A stretch of 64,000 nucleotides of DNA from Umbilicaria muhlenbergii (Eukaryota; Ascomycota; Lecanoromycetes; Umbilicariales; Umbilicariaceae), in assembly GCA_000611775.1 (NCBI GenBank), contig KK106983.1, positions 2,228,808-2,292,807 of the forward strand. Reading direction: 5' to 3'. A model generated the notes under the pieces. That model made no database searches. It worked only from the letters and a program-made list of their open reading frames with translations, and had not been told where the DNA came from. Below are positions 24,673 through 34,714 of this stretch, piece by piece. Made by a program: the position numbers and the translations under genes. Within the stretch, counting starts at the first letter, position 1, and each line of letters begins with the position of its first letter.

Positions 24673-26004
24673 ATGGCCTCTCTCAGTATCCTGATCGTGA
24701 CGTTCAATTGCGCCCGGGAACTTGTGCCGTCAGAAGCCTTTGCACGTCACATCGCCAATGTCCTACCAAAGCCTCGAGGCCCTGACATCCTTGTCTTCTC
24801 CCTGCAAGAGATCGCGCCCATAGCTTACTCCTTCCTCGGAGGCTCCCTCCTTGTTCCTTACTACCAAAGAGTGCATGATGCTGTTCGTATGGCAGCTTCA
24901 ACGCTTGGTGAAGTCAAGTACACCAACGTCATCACCAGGAATGTTGGAATGACAGCGCTCATGGTTTTCGCGACAAAGGAGCTTGTCAACCAGCTGGATT
25001 GGATTGAGACGGCAGGAGTTGGAGTCGGATTGCATGAGATGGGAAATAAAGGTGCTGTGGCAGCTAGGATAGGGTTTTCGGCGGCGGCGGGATCAATGGA
25101 GATGACCTTCGTCGCTGCACATCTGGCACCAATGGAGAACGGTCTAGAAAGACGAAATGAAGATTGGAAGAACATCGTTCGAGGCCTGGCTTTTGTTCCA
25201 ATAGAGCAAGGGGCGAAAGCTGCCAGAAAACGGACGTCACAGACAATCACTGAGGAAGATCGACCGCTCTTACCTGGATCCTCCAAAACGACCACCCCAC
25301 TATCTGGACTCTACACGCCAACTGCTCACCTTTTCCTCGCTGGCGATCTCAACTACCGAACCTCGAGTGTGAAGCCGACCCCTAATGATTATTCCAAGTA
25401 CCCACAGCCCACGGAAAATACTACAGACCGCAAATACTACACTCATCTCCTCCAGGATGACCAGCTGAGCCGCGAACTCAAGGCTGGAAGAACTTGTTCC
25501 GGCCTGCATGAAGCGCCCATTGACTTTCCCCCGACTTACAAGTATTCCCATAAAGCACGCGCAGTAGCGGAAACGAGCGATGGTGTGATATGGGACTGGG
25601 CGAATCATCGCTGGCCTAGCTGGTGCGATCGCATCCTCTACCTCGACTTACCCCCATGGATGAAGGAGCAGGATCCATCCAACAAGATTCAAGTGCATGA
25701 CTACACTGCACTGCCCCTCATGTCGACATCAGATCATCGTCCTGTGGCACTCTCGTTGTCAATACCGCAAATTCCTATTCCTCCCCCAGATGATGAAGAC
25801 GTAGGTGGAGATTTGCGGCTGCATCCCCCATTTGCTCTCAATCCGGATTGGAGACAGCAGAGAGCCGCGGCCAGGAGGAAGGAGATTGTGGTAGGGCTTG
25901 GAGCGTACTTCTCCCTCACGTGGGAGGGCAGAGGCATCCTGCTCGCTATGTTGGTAGGAGCCTTGGGTGCGTGGGCAGTCGTACAGAGTATGGTCAAGAA
26001 TTAG
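24673..26004 (+). CDS. Inositol polyphosphate 5-phosphatase, tail-anchored
   Basis: Single-exon gene of 443 residues with the endonuclease/exonuclease/phosphatase fold of the 5-phosphatases. Early strand motifs are ILIVTFNCARE and SLQEIAP. Catalytic blocks are NKGAVAARIGF (about 125), FLAGDLNYR (about 221), WPSWCDRILY (about 314) and STSDHRPVALS (about 352). These correspond to the family signatures GDLNYR, PAWCDRI and SDHRPV. A hydrophobic segment near the C-terminus (about 415-436, ILLAMLVGALGAWAVV) followed by a short basic tail predicts a tail anchor, so it probably acts on phosphoinositides at an internal membrane. It should remove the 5-phosphate from PI(4,5)P2 or inositol phosphates; exact substrate unknown. 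It lacks the Sac1 domain of synaptojanin-type enzymes. Confidence 0.93.
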   Translation: MASLSILIVTFNCARELVPSEAFARHIANVLPKPRGPDILVFSLQEIAPIAYSFLGGSLLVPYYQRVHDAVRMAASTLGEVKYTNVITRNVGMTALMVFATKELVNQLDWIETAGVGVGLHEMGNKGAVAARIGFSAAAGSMEMTFVAAHLAPMENGLERRNEDWKNIVRGLAFVPIEQGAKAARKRTSQTITEEDRPLLPGSSKTTTPLSGLYTPTAHLFLAGDLNYRTSSVKPTPNDYSKYPQPTENTTDRKYYTHLLQDDQLSRELKAGRTCSGLHEAPIDFPPTYKYSHKARAVAETSDGVIWDWANHRWPSWCDRILYLDLPPWMKEQDPSNKIQVHDYTALPLMSTSDHRPVALSLSIPQIPIPPPDDEDVGGDLRLHPPFALNPDWRQQRAAARRKEIVVGLGAYFSLTWEGRGILLAMLVGALGAWAVVQSMVKN

Positions 26005-26999
26005 AGTTCTGACTGGGTCTATCAACTCAATCTTGTGACCGTGTCTTGCTGGGCTCGTTGGTCTTCGTTGTGAGATTGCCACAGGCCATATCACGGGCGG
26101 TGATTACAGCACTCGGACTAGACACAGTCGCCGGCTTCAGATACCTCGGTAGCAACCTTCCGGCGGGTTTAGAGTACACAAAACGCTTGGCATCGAGGCA
26201 GTAGGCCGGTGGGGATCCTGCATCGATTCAAGCACTTCATGGCGATCGAGTGGCTCCATCAAACACTTAGTCGTTATAACCCGTCCGGCCCGCCGTTGTG
26301 CCTAAGTGATTGGAAGCACTAGCTAAGGCTTAGCTAAGGCTTGCTGTTAAGCTTAAGAAGGATGGAAATTTCGCTGCCATCGGGCGAGTCATCCAAGAGT
26401 ATGGGAATTGCAGATCTCGCGGATTCTGGTTCTATTCCCGTGCAACAAAGTCTCTGTCACACCCGCGCTTTTGCTGGATATTGCGCGTTGGCGAGCCGTC
26501 TCTAAGACCACTAATGGTTGGACGTGGCTGTTGAGAGGTCGCGCAACGGAAACGTGCATACCCTTATCCTAAAGCTGCCAAGACTGGCTTCCAGACCACT
26601 TCTCTCGTTGATTTCGCAGAGACTGTGTTTTACACCCGCGGTATGATGATGTTTGTGGTGTCCAGTGAGCAGCGTTCATGGAAAAGCATTTGTGTATGAG
26701 CTTGTATTTCGGCTCCACTGACTTAAATAATTGACATTTTCCATCGTTGCTCTTCGTATCTGAATCTACTTATGCTCCCGACAACGAAACGGCAAAAACA
26801 CTACTCCTACGTTCTGGATTCCACAAAATCGCGATAGCCAGTCTTTGAGCGAGCTTCCAATCTTCCACTACCCCTACATACGAAACCACAGATCAGTCGG
26901 CACACCAGCTGCAATATTAAACCGACCTTCCTCCTGTCTCACTCCAGCTTAGCCGTCCAGCTTTTCCAGCTTCAATTCCATAGCAAGGAACGGCCCAGC
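26005..26999. other. Intergenic, start of the second gene-poor block
   Basis: No coding or RNA feature is supported. The last 200 bases are pyrimidine-rich on the plus strand (for example the run around 26930-26970) and probably form the leader of the small spliced gene at 27000. Confidence 0.45.
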
Positions 27000-27331
27000 A
27001 TGATGTATTCTTGCGTCAACTACCCACGCGGTTGCCGTGGGCGGACTAATAATCCAGGAGGTCGGTGTCAGGATTGTGTGGTAAGCTCCTACTTTCTCTT
27101 TTCATGATTGTATGAAATAAGAGCCGCGAATGTCATCCCCAGCTCTAAGATATGGACAACGCTGACGAAAGGCGAACATGCTGACAGACACTCAACTTCC
27201 ATTACCGACCCCCAGCTACAGCTATCCTCTCGCCGCTCAGAGTGAGCCCGAAGACTACTGCCGCACCAGTACGCAATGTTGAGGAGGGTTCAATAACACC
27301 ACCAATACCGCTTGGTCGACGGGAGCATTGA
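27000..27331 (+). CDS. Small spliced Cys-rich protein, 74 residues
   Basis: Exon 1 (27000-27080, 27 codons) encodes MMYSCVNYPRGCRGRTNN and ends GGRCQDCV. Exon 2 (27188-27331) continues TLNFHYRPP and ends in LGRREH and a stop. The 107-nt intron has a GTAAGC donor, a CGCTGAC branch candidate and a GACAG acceptor, and joins in phase 0. The four cysteines are spaced C-x6-C-x10-C-x2-C, a likely zinc-binding or disulfide knot. I recall small fungal proteins with the PRGCRGR-GG-C-DC-LN pattern, but no function is established. There is no signal peptide, so it is probably intracellular. It stands alone in gene-poor DNA, 134 bp before a tandem repeat. Either of two consecutive ATGs could start it. Confidence 0.6.
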
Positions 27332-27465
27332 CTGGGCAGTGGTTTTGCATGTGTACATATTATTTCACTACAAAAGTACGGCAGCGCTTTCTTCTGAGCA
27401 TGCGATCCGTTCCCATTATGTCTTGCCTCAATGGTTCCTTTGACATTCACAAGCTGTTACATGCA

Positions 27466-27610
27466 GTCTTTGCCTGAATGAATGAGTTCACATGGGATTA
27501 TGTGCCGTCTTTGCTTCGATGAATGAGTCGACATGGAGTTACCCGCCGCCTTTGCCTGAATGAATGAGTCGACATGGAGTTACCTGCCGTCTTTGCCTGA
27601 ATGAATGAGC
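27466..27610. repeat. 41-bp tandem repeat, about 3.5 copies
   Basis: Three full 41-bp units at 27466-27506, 27507-27547 and 27548-27588, then a partial unit. The core is TTTGCCTGAATGAATGAG, followed by GACATGGAGTTAC in the two best-matching copies. Units 2 and 3 are nearly identical and unit 1 is more diverged. It shows no sign of being coding. Confidence 0.92.
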
Positions 27611-30600
27611 AGTTCGACGCGAGGGCCGCCAGTGAAGCCTGCCGCGTGTGCCTATATAATTCGCCCATTGCTCAATACCTCTGTCTCCTTTACACATCAC
27701 GACCCTGGTATACAACCTCAGGCTTAGGTGTTCTCTGCTTCTTCTTTGTTTAATATACATCCTTTCCATCCCTGCGCATAGATGGCTTTCGTATGACGGG
27801 CTGCTTAAACAATGAAAGGGATATACGATAGATATCTGCTAGAGTCAAGAACTATAAGTCTGTGTCTGACAAGAATTTCATAAACATTTTTCTACACCTG
27901 AGCAATTCTGTTGCCCAAACCCAGAGTATCGCGGAGAGTGATGCAGGACGGACAACTTCCTTGACGACAACACCTAGTTATCGCTTCCCATCTGCGAATG
28001 ACATTAATGTGTCCATGCTCGCGAACTGGTCCTCATCGACGCGGGTACGTCACTACATGGCGCACTTTCTCAAATCGTCACTGATTCCGCTGTGCAACGG
28101 CCACGGCTCCAAAAGCGACTGAGTAGGATTGGCTACATCCCCAGACAACGTCGAAGAACGCCGTGAATGACGGTGAGTGCTCCCTTCGCCTCCGAAACCA
28201 TTAATAGCTAACTCTTTGATGGGCCGGCAAATAATTAGGCGCGGTGGGTAGATGATAATTTCGATTGACGCGAGTTCAGCATTTTCCAGGAGAGGGCATG
28301 TAAGACCTTGGAGGGGCCCCGTGCTATGGACCGTTGTCTAGCCGTACCAAGTTTGATTTTCCTTGTCTTCTGGTGACGAGGATATGCACGATGTTGCGAA
28401 GTACCTTTGCTCGAGGAAATAGCTGGATTCTGGGTGTTCCCTTTTTCCATACTGTGTTCTCGAGTCTTGGCATGGCTAACCTTTGTTTCGACACCTCCTG
28501 GAACCCCAGCCTATGCTCTGCGAGGCGCTGAACTTCGAAGGAAATTAGGAGAGGATTTTCAAAAATGCACCTGGGCATAAGAAAAGGAGACCCAGTGCTA
28601 CACGGTACCTGAGCATCTATTGTCAAATGGTCCAACCTCCGAGCACAATGTTGCAGGCACTGAAGGAAACAGCATCACCGTCACATGAAAGAGACATGGC
28701 TCTGGTTGATACCAATCGACATGAATATCAGCCACAGTCGAACACAGAACGCGTCAGGACACTGATCGAATGAACCATGCAGAATGTCTACCTACATTCA
28801 ATGGAAGGAGAGACCCAACCGATTGCGTCCGAAGCTCTAGGCTTAACAAGCCGTGACATAAGTCGTAGAAAATGAAGACCTATCGAAAATAGCCAGGTTA
28901 GATGAAGAGAACTATATCATCACCGAGCCTACTGCCTTGGATATACAGTCGGTCTTCAAAGCCTCCTGCTACCTTCACTCTGAGCAGCACGCAGACATCT
29001 AGGCATCAAAAGGAATCAATCTTGACCGCTCAGATTGCAACCGCTGATGAGGTTCTCCTATCGCCAAGTACTTGGTATTCTGGGCGGACTTGTTTCAGAA
29101 ACTCATCGATGACGGTCTGATTGTTCGTGCTGATGCCATAGGGCTTGGGAAGACTTTCTTGAACGATCTGAAGGTTTCAACGTGCTTCGATAAGTTGGAC
29201 ATCTGAGATTCTGTTGTATCACAATTCTGTAGGTACCAACTGTGCCACTTGAATTACAGTTGGGTCATCTCCTATCTTGCTATATGCGGCTACATTTTTC
29301 GCTTGTTTTCAAATATTGTAATACACTGCAAGGCCTGGCTCTATCGACCCGGCTCCATTAATACCGCCGACTATACCGAGGAGGCCCTCAGTGTGTCGGT
29401 TCTGTCTTTGGGTACCTCTGGCGCTACCCGCGAGAAGCACAGCTTACAGTATGTGACGGCCATCTATTCAGGAGTCGCACGCTACCACTTCATTGGCTAC
29501 GTCGGAAGCTAACGTTATGACATTGCAGGGTGTGCTACTGTTGGTCTAGTTTCTGGCATCATTATACTTTGATGACTTTCACATCGTCTCAATTCGTTGC
29601 CTTCGATATTACCCATCTGAGACACTTGTCCCTTTAGGACTTCCTTATTTCTCGATGCTTTGAAGTTCAACACAAATTGATTTCTACAAGTGAAGCCACC
29701 AGACAGGACTCTCGTTTTGTGGCCTGTCAGCAATAATCAAGCTTAAACACAGTTGATGTATCTTACCGTCTCAGGCAAGCGCGACCCCTCCAGAGCGAAG
29801 AGTGGCTCCCCAAGAAGCCCTCAGGAATGAAAAAGCATTCTGAATCCCAATGTGATGTGGTCAGGAAGTGGAAAATCATGATCTTTGTTGATTAAGCAGA
29901 CTGTCTTTGGGAACCCTTCATGGATTTGAACCGATCCCCGACATTTCTTTTGCGAACTGGAAGAGCTCAGAGTTTGTCGCTCTCTCGATTCATAAATTTT
30001 TCTCCAATATCAAGCTCCAAATATACCAACTGTTGACAACGCTGTCTGCTTTCCATCCTTTGTTTCTTGCATTCTGGCTCTCCTTCGTTATCACAAATTC
30101 GTTAACCATAACGTTCAAAGGACAGTTGCTCCCACAAGTATTAGAAACCATGTTGAGAGTATCAACCTTGCAAAACCCTAAATCTCATCAACAATGCCAT
30201 ACTTCACAAGCAACAGCAGTTAATCGTGCTGCTCCGTCACTTCAAAGCGCAATATATCAGACAACGTCAACGTGCGTCAGTCTGCCGGATCAAACGGCGG
30301 ATCTCCCGACGCTTCAAGCCAAGCTTTAGTATCTACTAGAACGAATATCATGCAAGACGATGGCAGACCTAATGAATGTCAAAGGGACGAAGAGCACACT
30401 GTACTTCAGATGACGAACTTCTCTTGTCACAATTGAGATAGGTTGAATACCAGGAGGTTTAGATTGCGAGATGACGGACTTTCCTACAATCAAGCTTGCC
30501 GATATCGAATCCGAGCCATTCCACGTTCTGTGCAACACGTGGCTGGCTTGCCCCCGGGATTGGGAAAGTCACCTTCGACGCTATGGTCTTGATTAAAGCG

Positions 30601-30884
30601 CAAGAGCTTTATGGTTTTGAGATGATGAGTGAACCTCGCGAAGGGTCACGCCACATTGTACAAGATGCAGCTGCACGGTTAGTTGCTGAGCACCCGGGAG
30701 GAAATATAGAGAACTCGAAATCTTTCACTTCGTGAGTAGTCTTTGCGAAGGCTCCCGAAGCTTCGCGATTGAGTGGTGGATAAGGAGTTCGTGAAGCTGC
30801 AGACTCGTGAACAGGATAGAGAGAGCGTCTGTTAGTGTCTATTTAGTGAGAGCTCTTTCGCGAGGCTGATGTCATTTAGTGGTG
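27611..30884. other. Gene-poor stretch with scattered coding-like scraps
   Basis: No complete gene is supported. Short frames read like decayed protein: around 29129 a frame reads ADAIGLGKTF, which recalls a helicase P-loop, and at 30474-30600 a frame runs MTDFPTIKLADIESEPF and on without introns I can place. They may be remnants of one or more genes or of a mobile element; none is long or clear enough to name. Confidence 0.35.
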
Positions 30885-31224
30885 ATGGAGCGTGGCCTTC
30901 AGGCTCAGGTTTCTTGTATTCCGTGCACCTGGGCCGCGAATGGCCTAGGAGGGGAGGACCGATTCAGCGATTGTTTCTTTGCGTCTGGAACTGAAAAGTG
31001 TGTTGAGTGCCTACGGCACACCGCGAAGGAATGTGTTGGTGCTGTTAAGAGAGGTGAATTTGGCTTTTCAGCTATAAGCATAGCTAATTTATGTAGATCC
31101 CACGCTTGTCTCGGTGGTCGTGGCTGCTCCAGTTTTGTCTCTTGCTTTGGTGGCTTCGGCGGTCCCCGGTGCTTCGGCAGAGGATGATGGTGTGGTGGTG
31201 TCTGCGGAGAACCCGTCTGGATAG
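30885..31224 (+). pseudogene. Cys-rich gene truncated by a MULE insertion
   Basis: Exon 1 (30885-31053) and exon 2 (31097-31224) are joined across a 43-nt intron with GTGAAT donor, AGCTAAT branch and TGTAG acceptor, in phase 1. The 98-residue product contains SCIPCTWAANG, then SDCFFASGTEKCVECLRH and KECVGA, giving C-x2-C, a lone C, C-x2-C and C. This may be a zinc-binding cluster like those of small fungal DUF-type proteins. After the splice comes a hydrophobic Ala/Val-rich segment (VSVVVAAPVLSLALVAS). The last two codons and the TAG stop lie inside the left terminal repeat of the transposon starting at 31216, so the original C-terminus is lost. An upstream exon is possible, since an AG acceptor-like site (CATTTAG) sits just before the ATG. 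Function unknown. Confidence 0.5.
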
Positions 31225-31281
31225 ACCCCTCCACCTTCCACATAGACCCCCGAACTTCCGCATAGACCCTACTAACCTGAT
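31216..31281 (+). repeat. Left terminal inverted repeat of the MULE element
   Basis: 66 bp, exact reverse complement of 31904-31969. It begins TCTGGATAGACCCCTCCACC and supplies the stop codon of the truncated Cys-rich gene. Confidence 0.93.
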
Positions 31282-31903
31282 CAGGCAGTATTACTCGGCG
31301 CGTCATTTTTACGCGTCAGAGGTGGAGATTTCTTCGAAATCTGAACGAAAATGGAGGTTGAATTAGAAGGCCCAATTATTCGAGATTTGAAGTTCAATTT
31401 TGGCTTCCAAAAGTCGTTCAAAAGGTGAATATATGCTAATTGCATGCAGATCTCCACCCCCCTCGCCGCCGCCCCCTCATTACCGACGTCACCACCCCCC
31501 CTCTGGCTGCCGCCGCCGCCCCCTCTGCCACCCCATAATCCCCCCTAACCAGAATTCTGGGGCGGCCCCAGGCAACGAAGTGCTGCCTTGCTTGGCAGCA
31601 TGTAGATTCACCTTCCGAATCAGGGCAGCGAGGGTAGGAAAGGGCTGATCAGTCGGTGGAGGAAGCAGCTGCATGGGGGGGTAGTTGACAGCAGTTTCAG
31701 GGGGTGGCTCGTCGGGGTTTTCTTCATCAAATTCTTCATCGAAATCTGGTATTTGAACGTCCATAAAGTCCTCCATGGCGTCGTGGAATTCTGCTACAGA
31801 ACTTGAAAGAGAATCAGAAAATTCCGCCATGGTTGAAGAGGGCAGGCTTCATTCACGGGGCTCATGGGGCAGTGACGCGGTCTACTACACGTATTTATAC
31901 CCA

Positions 31904-31969
31904 ATCAGGTTAGTAGGGTCTATGCGGAAGTTCGGGGGTCTATGTGGAAGGTGGAGGGGTCTATCCAGA
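31904..31969 (-). repeat. Right terminal inverted repeat of the MULE element
   Basis: 66 bp, exact reverse complement of the left repeat. On the plus strand it contains spaced copies of TCTATnnrGAAG starting at 31919, 31939 and 31960 (20- and 21-bp spacing), the third running into the flank. These could be repeated transposase binding sites. Confidence 0.93.
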
Positions 31970-32388
31970 AGCGCTCCCTAAATTTAAAGTGCACACATCT
32001 GGGTTGCACGTTTGCATTCGGGATGAAAGCTTTCATATTTGCCAAATCATTAACCAAGACACCTCCAGATCACATCCGTATGCACATCGAAGTCGACTAG
32101 AGGCGCAAAGGCAACTGGCAGAAGTTAGGCAAGGGACCTATTGAGGCTACAATTGAGCGCTGGCGAACACCAGACTTCAACACTTTTAAGAAGCTATTCG
32201 GGTTATTTGACAACCTTGATGCAAATATCCACTGTCTTCAGAGGATCGGATGGTGCCTTCTGGACTTGAGCGCTATTATACGACAATCAAACCACACGCA
32301 GCTAAACAGAGTATTCAAAGCCTTTCATCTGCTCAGTTGTGAAGGCAACTTGATTATTCAAAAATTAGGTCAGCCTGCGACAGCATGA
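31970..32388 (+). pseudogene. Unidentified reading-frame remnant beside the MULE element
   Basis: One frame is open from the transposon edge to a TGA at 32388, apart from a single TAG at 32098-32100. It has no ATG near its start. It reads smoothly as protein: KAFIFAKSLTKTPPDHIRMH before the stop, then RRKGNWQKLGKGPIEATIERW and FKKLFGLFDNLDANIHCLQR after it, with no low complexity. The TAG is preceded by CGAC, so a splice acceptor (GACTAG) is an alternative to a nonsense codon. I do not recognise the family. It may be the downstream part of the gene interrupted by the MULE element or a separate relic. Confidence 0.35.
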
Positions 32389-34714
32389 AATGCCTTAGCA
32401 ATTTGGCACTGAGGATAAGCTGGAGAAAGGATGTTAAAAACCTTCACATTGAATATAATCTAAATTGCCATGTATCTTTGAGACATGCAGAATGATACAT
32501 CTCACCCTCTTGTAACTGCGCTGAACATCAACGGCAACTGAGGGCCTTCATTCAATTCCGTTTGTGTAGCAGCTATGAAAGAGTTTTATCTGTGATCTAC
32601 TGGGCTAGCTGCATGCAGAAGACGACATCGGAATGAACGCGACAAGAACGGATGCGATTCTTTGTGCAACTCGAAAACGGACAAGTTGACTATGAAGGGC
32701 AGAGCTTCGCCTTTCAGATTCACACCGAATTGATCGGCCGTAGGACAACCTCGACGACGACTCTTCCGGGTTATCAGACCCTCCAACCGTCATCGAGGAT
32801 CCTGAGGAAATCCCCCACCGGAGGGAGAGCAAGCTGGTCAGCTCAGGGAAAAAACGCTTCACCTTAACCTCACACCCAGGCAAAACCTCGGCCTTCATCC
32901 CAATCTTCTTTCCGACATTAACAAGTTCAAGCAGTCAGAATTTCCTCGTTTCTCCATTCTCATGTGTTCTTTTCTATTGGCTAAATGTTCACAAGTGGGT
33001 CTACGCTACCTACCTGCATCAACGATATTTGAAAAGAACAGTGAAAAAATTGAAGAAGATGAAAGAGTCCCGTTGGCTGAGGGTTCTGAGTATGGAGGAG
33101 CTAAATCGTATATGTTTCCGATAGCCGAGAACGTTACTGTTTCCGCGGCGCGCGAGCGAGCTGATCGGGAGCAGTCTGGTTCTCCTGGAAAGTGGTGGAA
33201 ATGTCAACGAGTTCGTCCTAGTTACATGCTGACAGATCTTTCTGCCACTTTATTCCTTCATGCTTCTCCAATCCGGCGTTTGATTGGAACAACGAGACGA
33301 ACGGATGGGAGTATCTACCCAACGATTCGAGCAACCCAGCACAGATGCTGAGGGGCTTACACTTGAGGGGACATGAACTTGTCCCGTTCGAAACCTGTGG
33401 CTCTTACGTTGCGGTCACTGATCCAAAGAGAATCTCACTTGCCGCGCTTGCTCGCGCCGCGCTCTTCGCTCTTTGTACGGTCCATGTCGAGGACAGCAGA
33501 TGGATGCCACGGAGGCCAACTCGATTTGATATAGCTAGCTATGATAGGGAAGCTAGATCGTACTTTAGCTAAATAAACAACAACTCTACAGATTCAAAGA
33601 TTTGAAACTGCTTGTTTGCATAGGAAATAAATAGAGTAAGCGGCAATGGAAAGCTTAGGAGGAAAAAGGCAGCCTACGACGGAGCTGCACCAGACCATCG
33701 AAGTTTTCAGCCACGGGTAATCCACTACAGGCTCGCAGCTTGTAATGAGAATGGGAGACACGCTCGCAAGACTTTGCCTGTAGCGCTAAACATCATTAAA
33801 TATGAGCTGAAGAGTTTGTTTAGCACATCTTTTTATTGCACTGCTGTTCCAGCCCCCGAATAAAAACATGAGACAAAAAGAGAGCTTCATTCAACAGCTA
33901 CATCAAACAAGAAGCGACAACTAACCTCAAAAAAAAGGTTAATATCTTGTTCCTTCCATGCGTTCCATTGAGAACCTGAACGCTAGAACCAGTCTTATAT
34001 CCAAGGGACTATACCTATTAGTTCCGTCGAAGAGCTTGTTGAGGCAGCGACGTTTGGAGGCTTGCTGGACGTATGTAAGGCGTCTCGCACCTCGCTGGCT
34101 GTCGCCTGTTGACCCAAGGCCGGAGATCCAAATGGAAACGTTTATTTCTAGGAGGGGGCGGGGACGTTGGCATTCATCCACTGTTCGCGTGCCAGCGGTA
34201 GCAAGTCGCTGGGGCCAGGGGGAGGTGCCACTGATGATAGTGTCGGTGATATTTGGGAGAAACGTACGTGCCGTGAGGGGATGTGGACATGTCTTTCACA
34301 CCAGATTTGTTCTGCGGAAATATAGAGACTAACTGGGAAGCAGGACGAGGCTTCTGGGCGATGAAGGGCATTACCATCAGGCTCTTCAGAGGTTTTGACC
34401 CTTGATCTCTGAGCGGGAGGAAGTTAGAGGGCGTACGAAGCTAACACAAGGGGTTTCTTTAGGAGCGTTTATATTCATGTTGTAGGGTCATGACAATTTG
34501 CGCTGGCTCAAGGGTGCTCGTTCAGCACATTGAGTTACTCGTATACTGAACAGTGAAATTGATCCATGCTTTGTTGTAGTATTACATCCGCAATCTATGT
34601 ACAATGTATGAATAGCAGAAACGAAGCAATCTGCAAGTCTTTTGTTGGATTGAATCTTCGTCCGCCGCATGCATACATAGTAGAGAAAGTAGTACTTACA
34701 TCTTATGATTAAAG
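32389..34714. other. Gene-poor stretch with one coding-like frame
   Basis: A plus-strand frame at about 33227-33572 reads NPAFDWNNETNGWEYLPND and continues with an Ala/Leu-rich part (ISLAALARAALFAL) to a stop at 33572. An upstream frame at 32962-33210 could be an earlier exon, but I could not place an intron of acceptable length, and no motif is known to me. From 33.6 to 34.7 kb I see nothing supportable. Confidence 0.35.

Larger units (their letters stand above)
31216..31969 (-). mobile_element. Non-autonomous Mutator-like (MULE) element
   Basis: A 754-bp element bounded by perfect 66-bp inverted repeats. Its minus strand carries a 113-codon frame (31489-31830) starting MAEFSDSLSSS. It has an acidic Pro-rich stretch and then QPFPTLAALIRKVNLHAAKQG, which matches the entry of the FAR1/MULE DNA-binding domain found at the N-terminus of fungal Mutator-like transposases. 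The frame then runs into Gly/Arg/Pro-rich sequence and stops, so the catalytic part is missing. This is an internally deleted derivative needing a transposase in trans. No clear 9-11 bp target duplication is visible; the right end resembles the left for a few bases beyond the perfect repeat, so the true ends may lie slightly outside. The perfect repeats suggest a recent insertion. Confidence 0.88.

Noticed and set aside
29129-29165. ADAIGLGKTF, a helicase-like P-loop
   Set aside because: No other helicase motif follows in any frame within several hundred bases.
29920-29950. B-box-like GGTTCAAATCC on the minus strand
   Set aside because: Only two of five T-stem pairs form and no A-box is placed correctly.
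30530-30575. Walker A-like reading (GLPPGLGKS)
   Set aside because: It lies in a frame different from the smoother coding-like frame here, and no Walker B follows.
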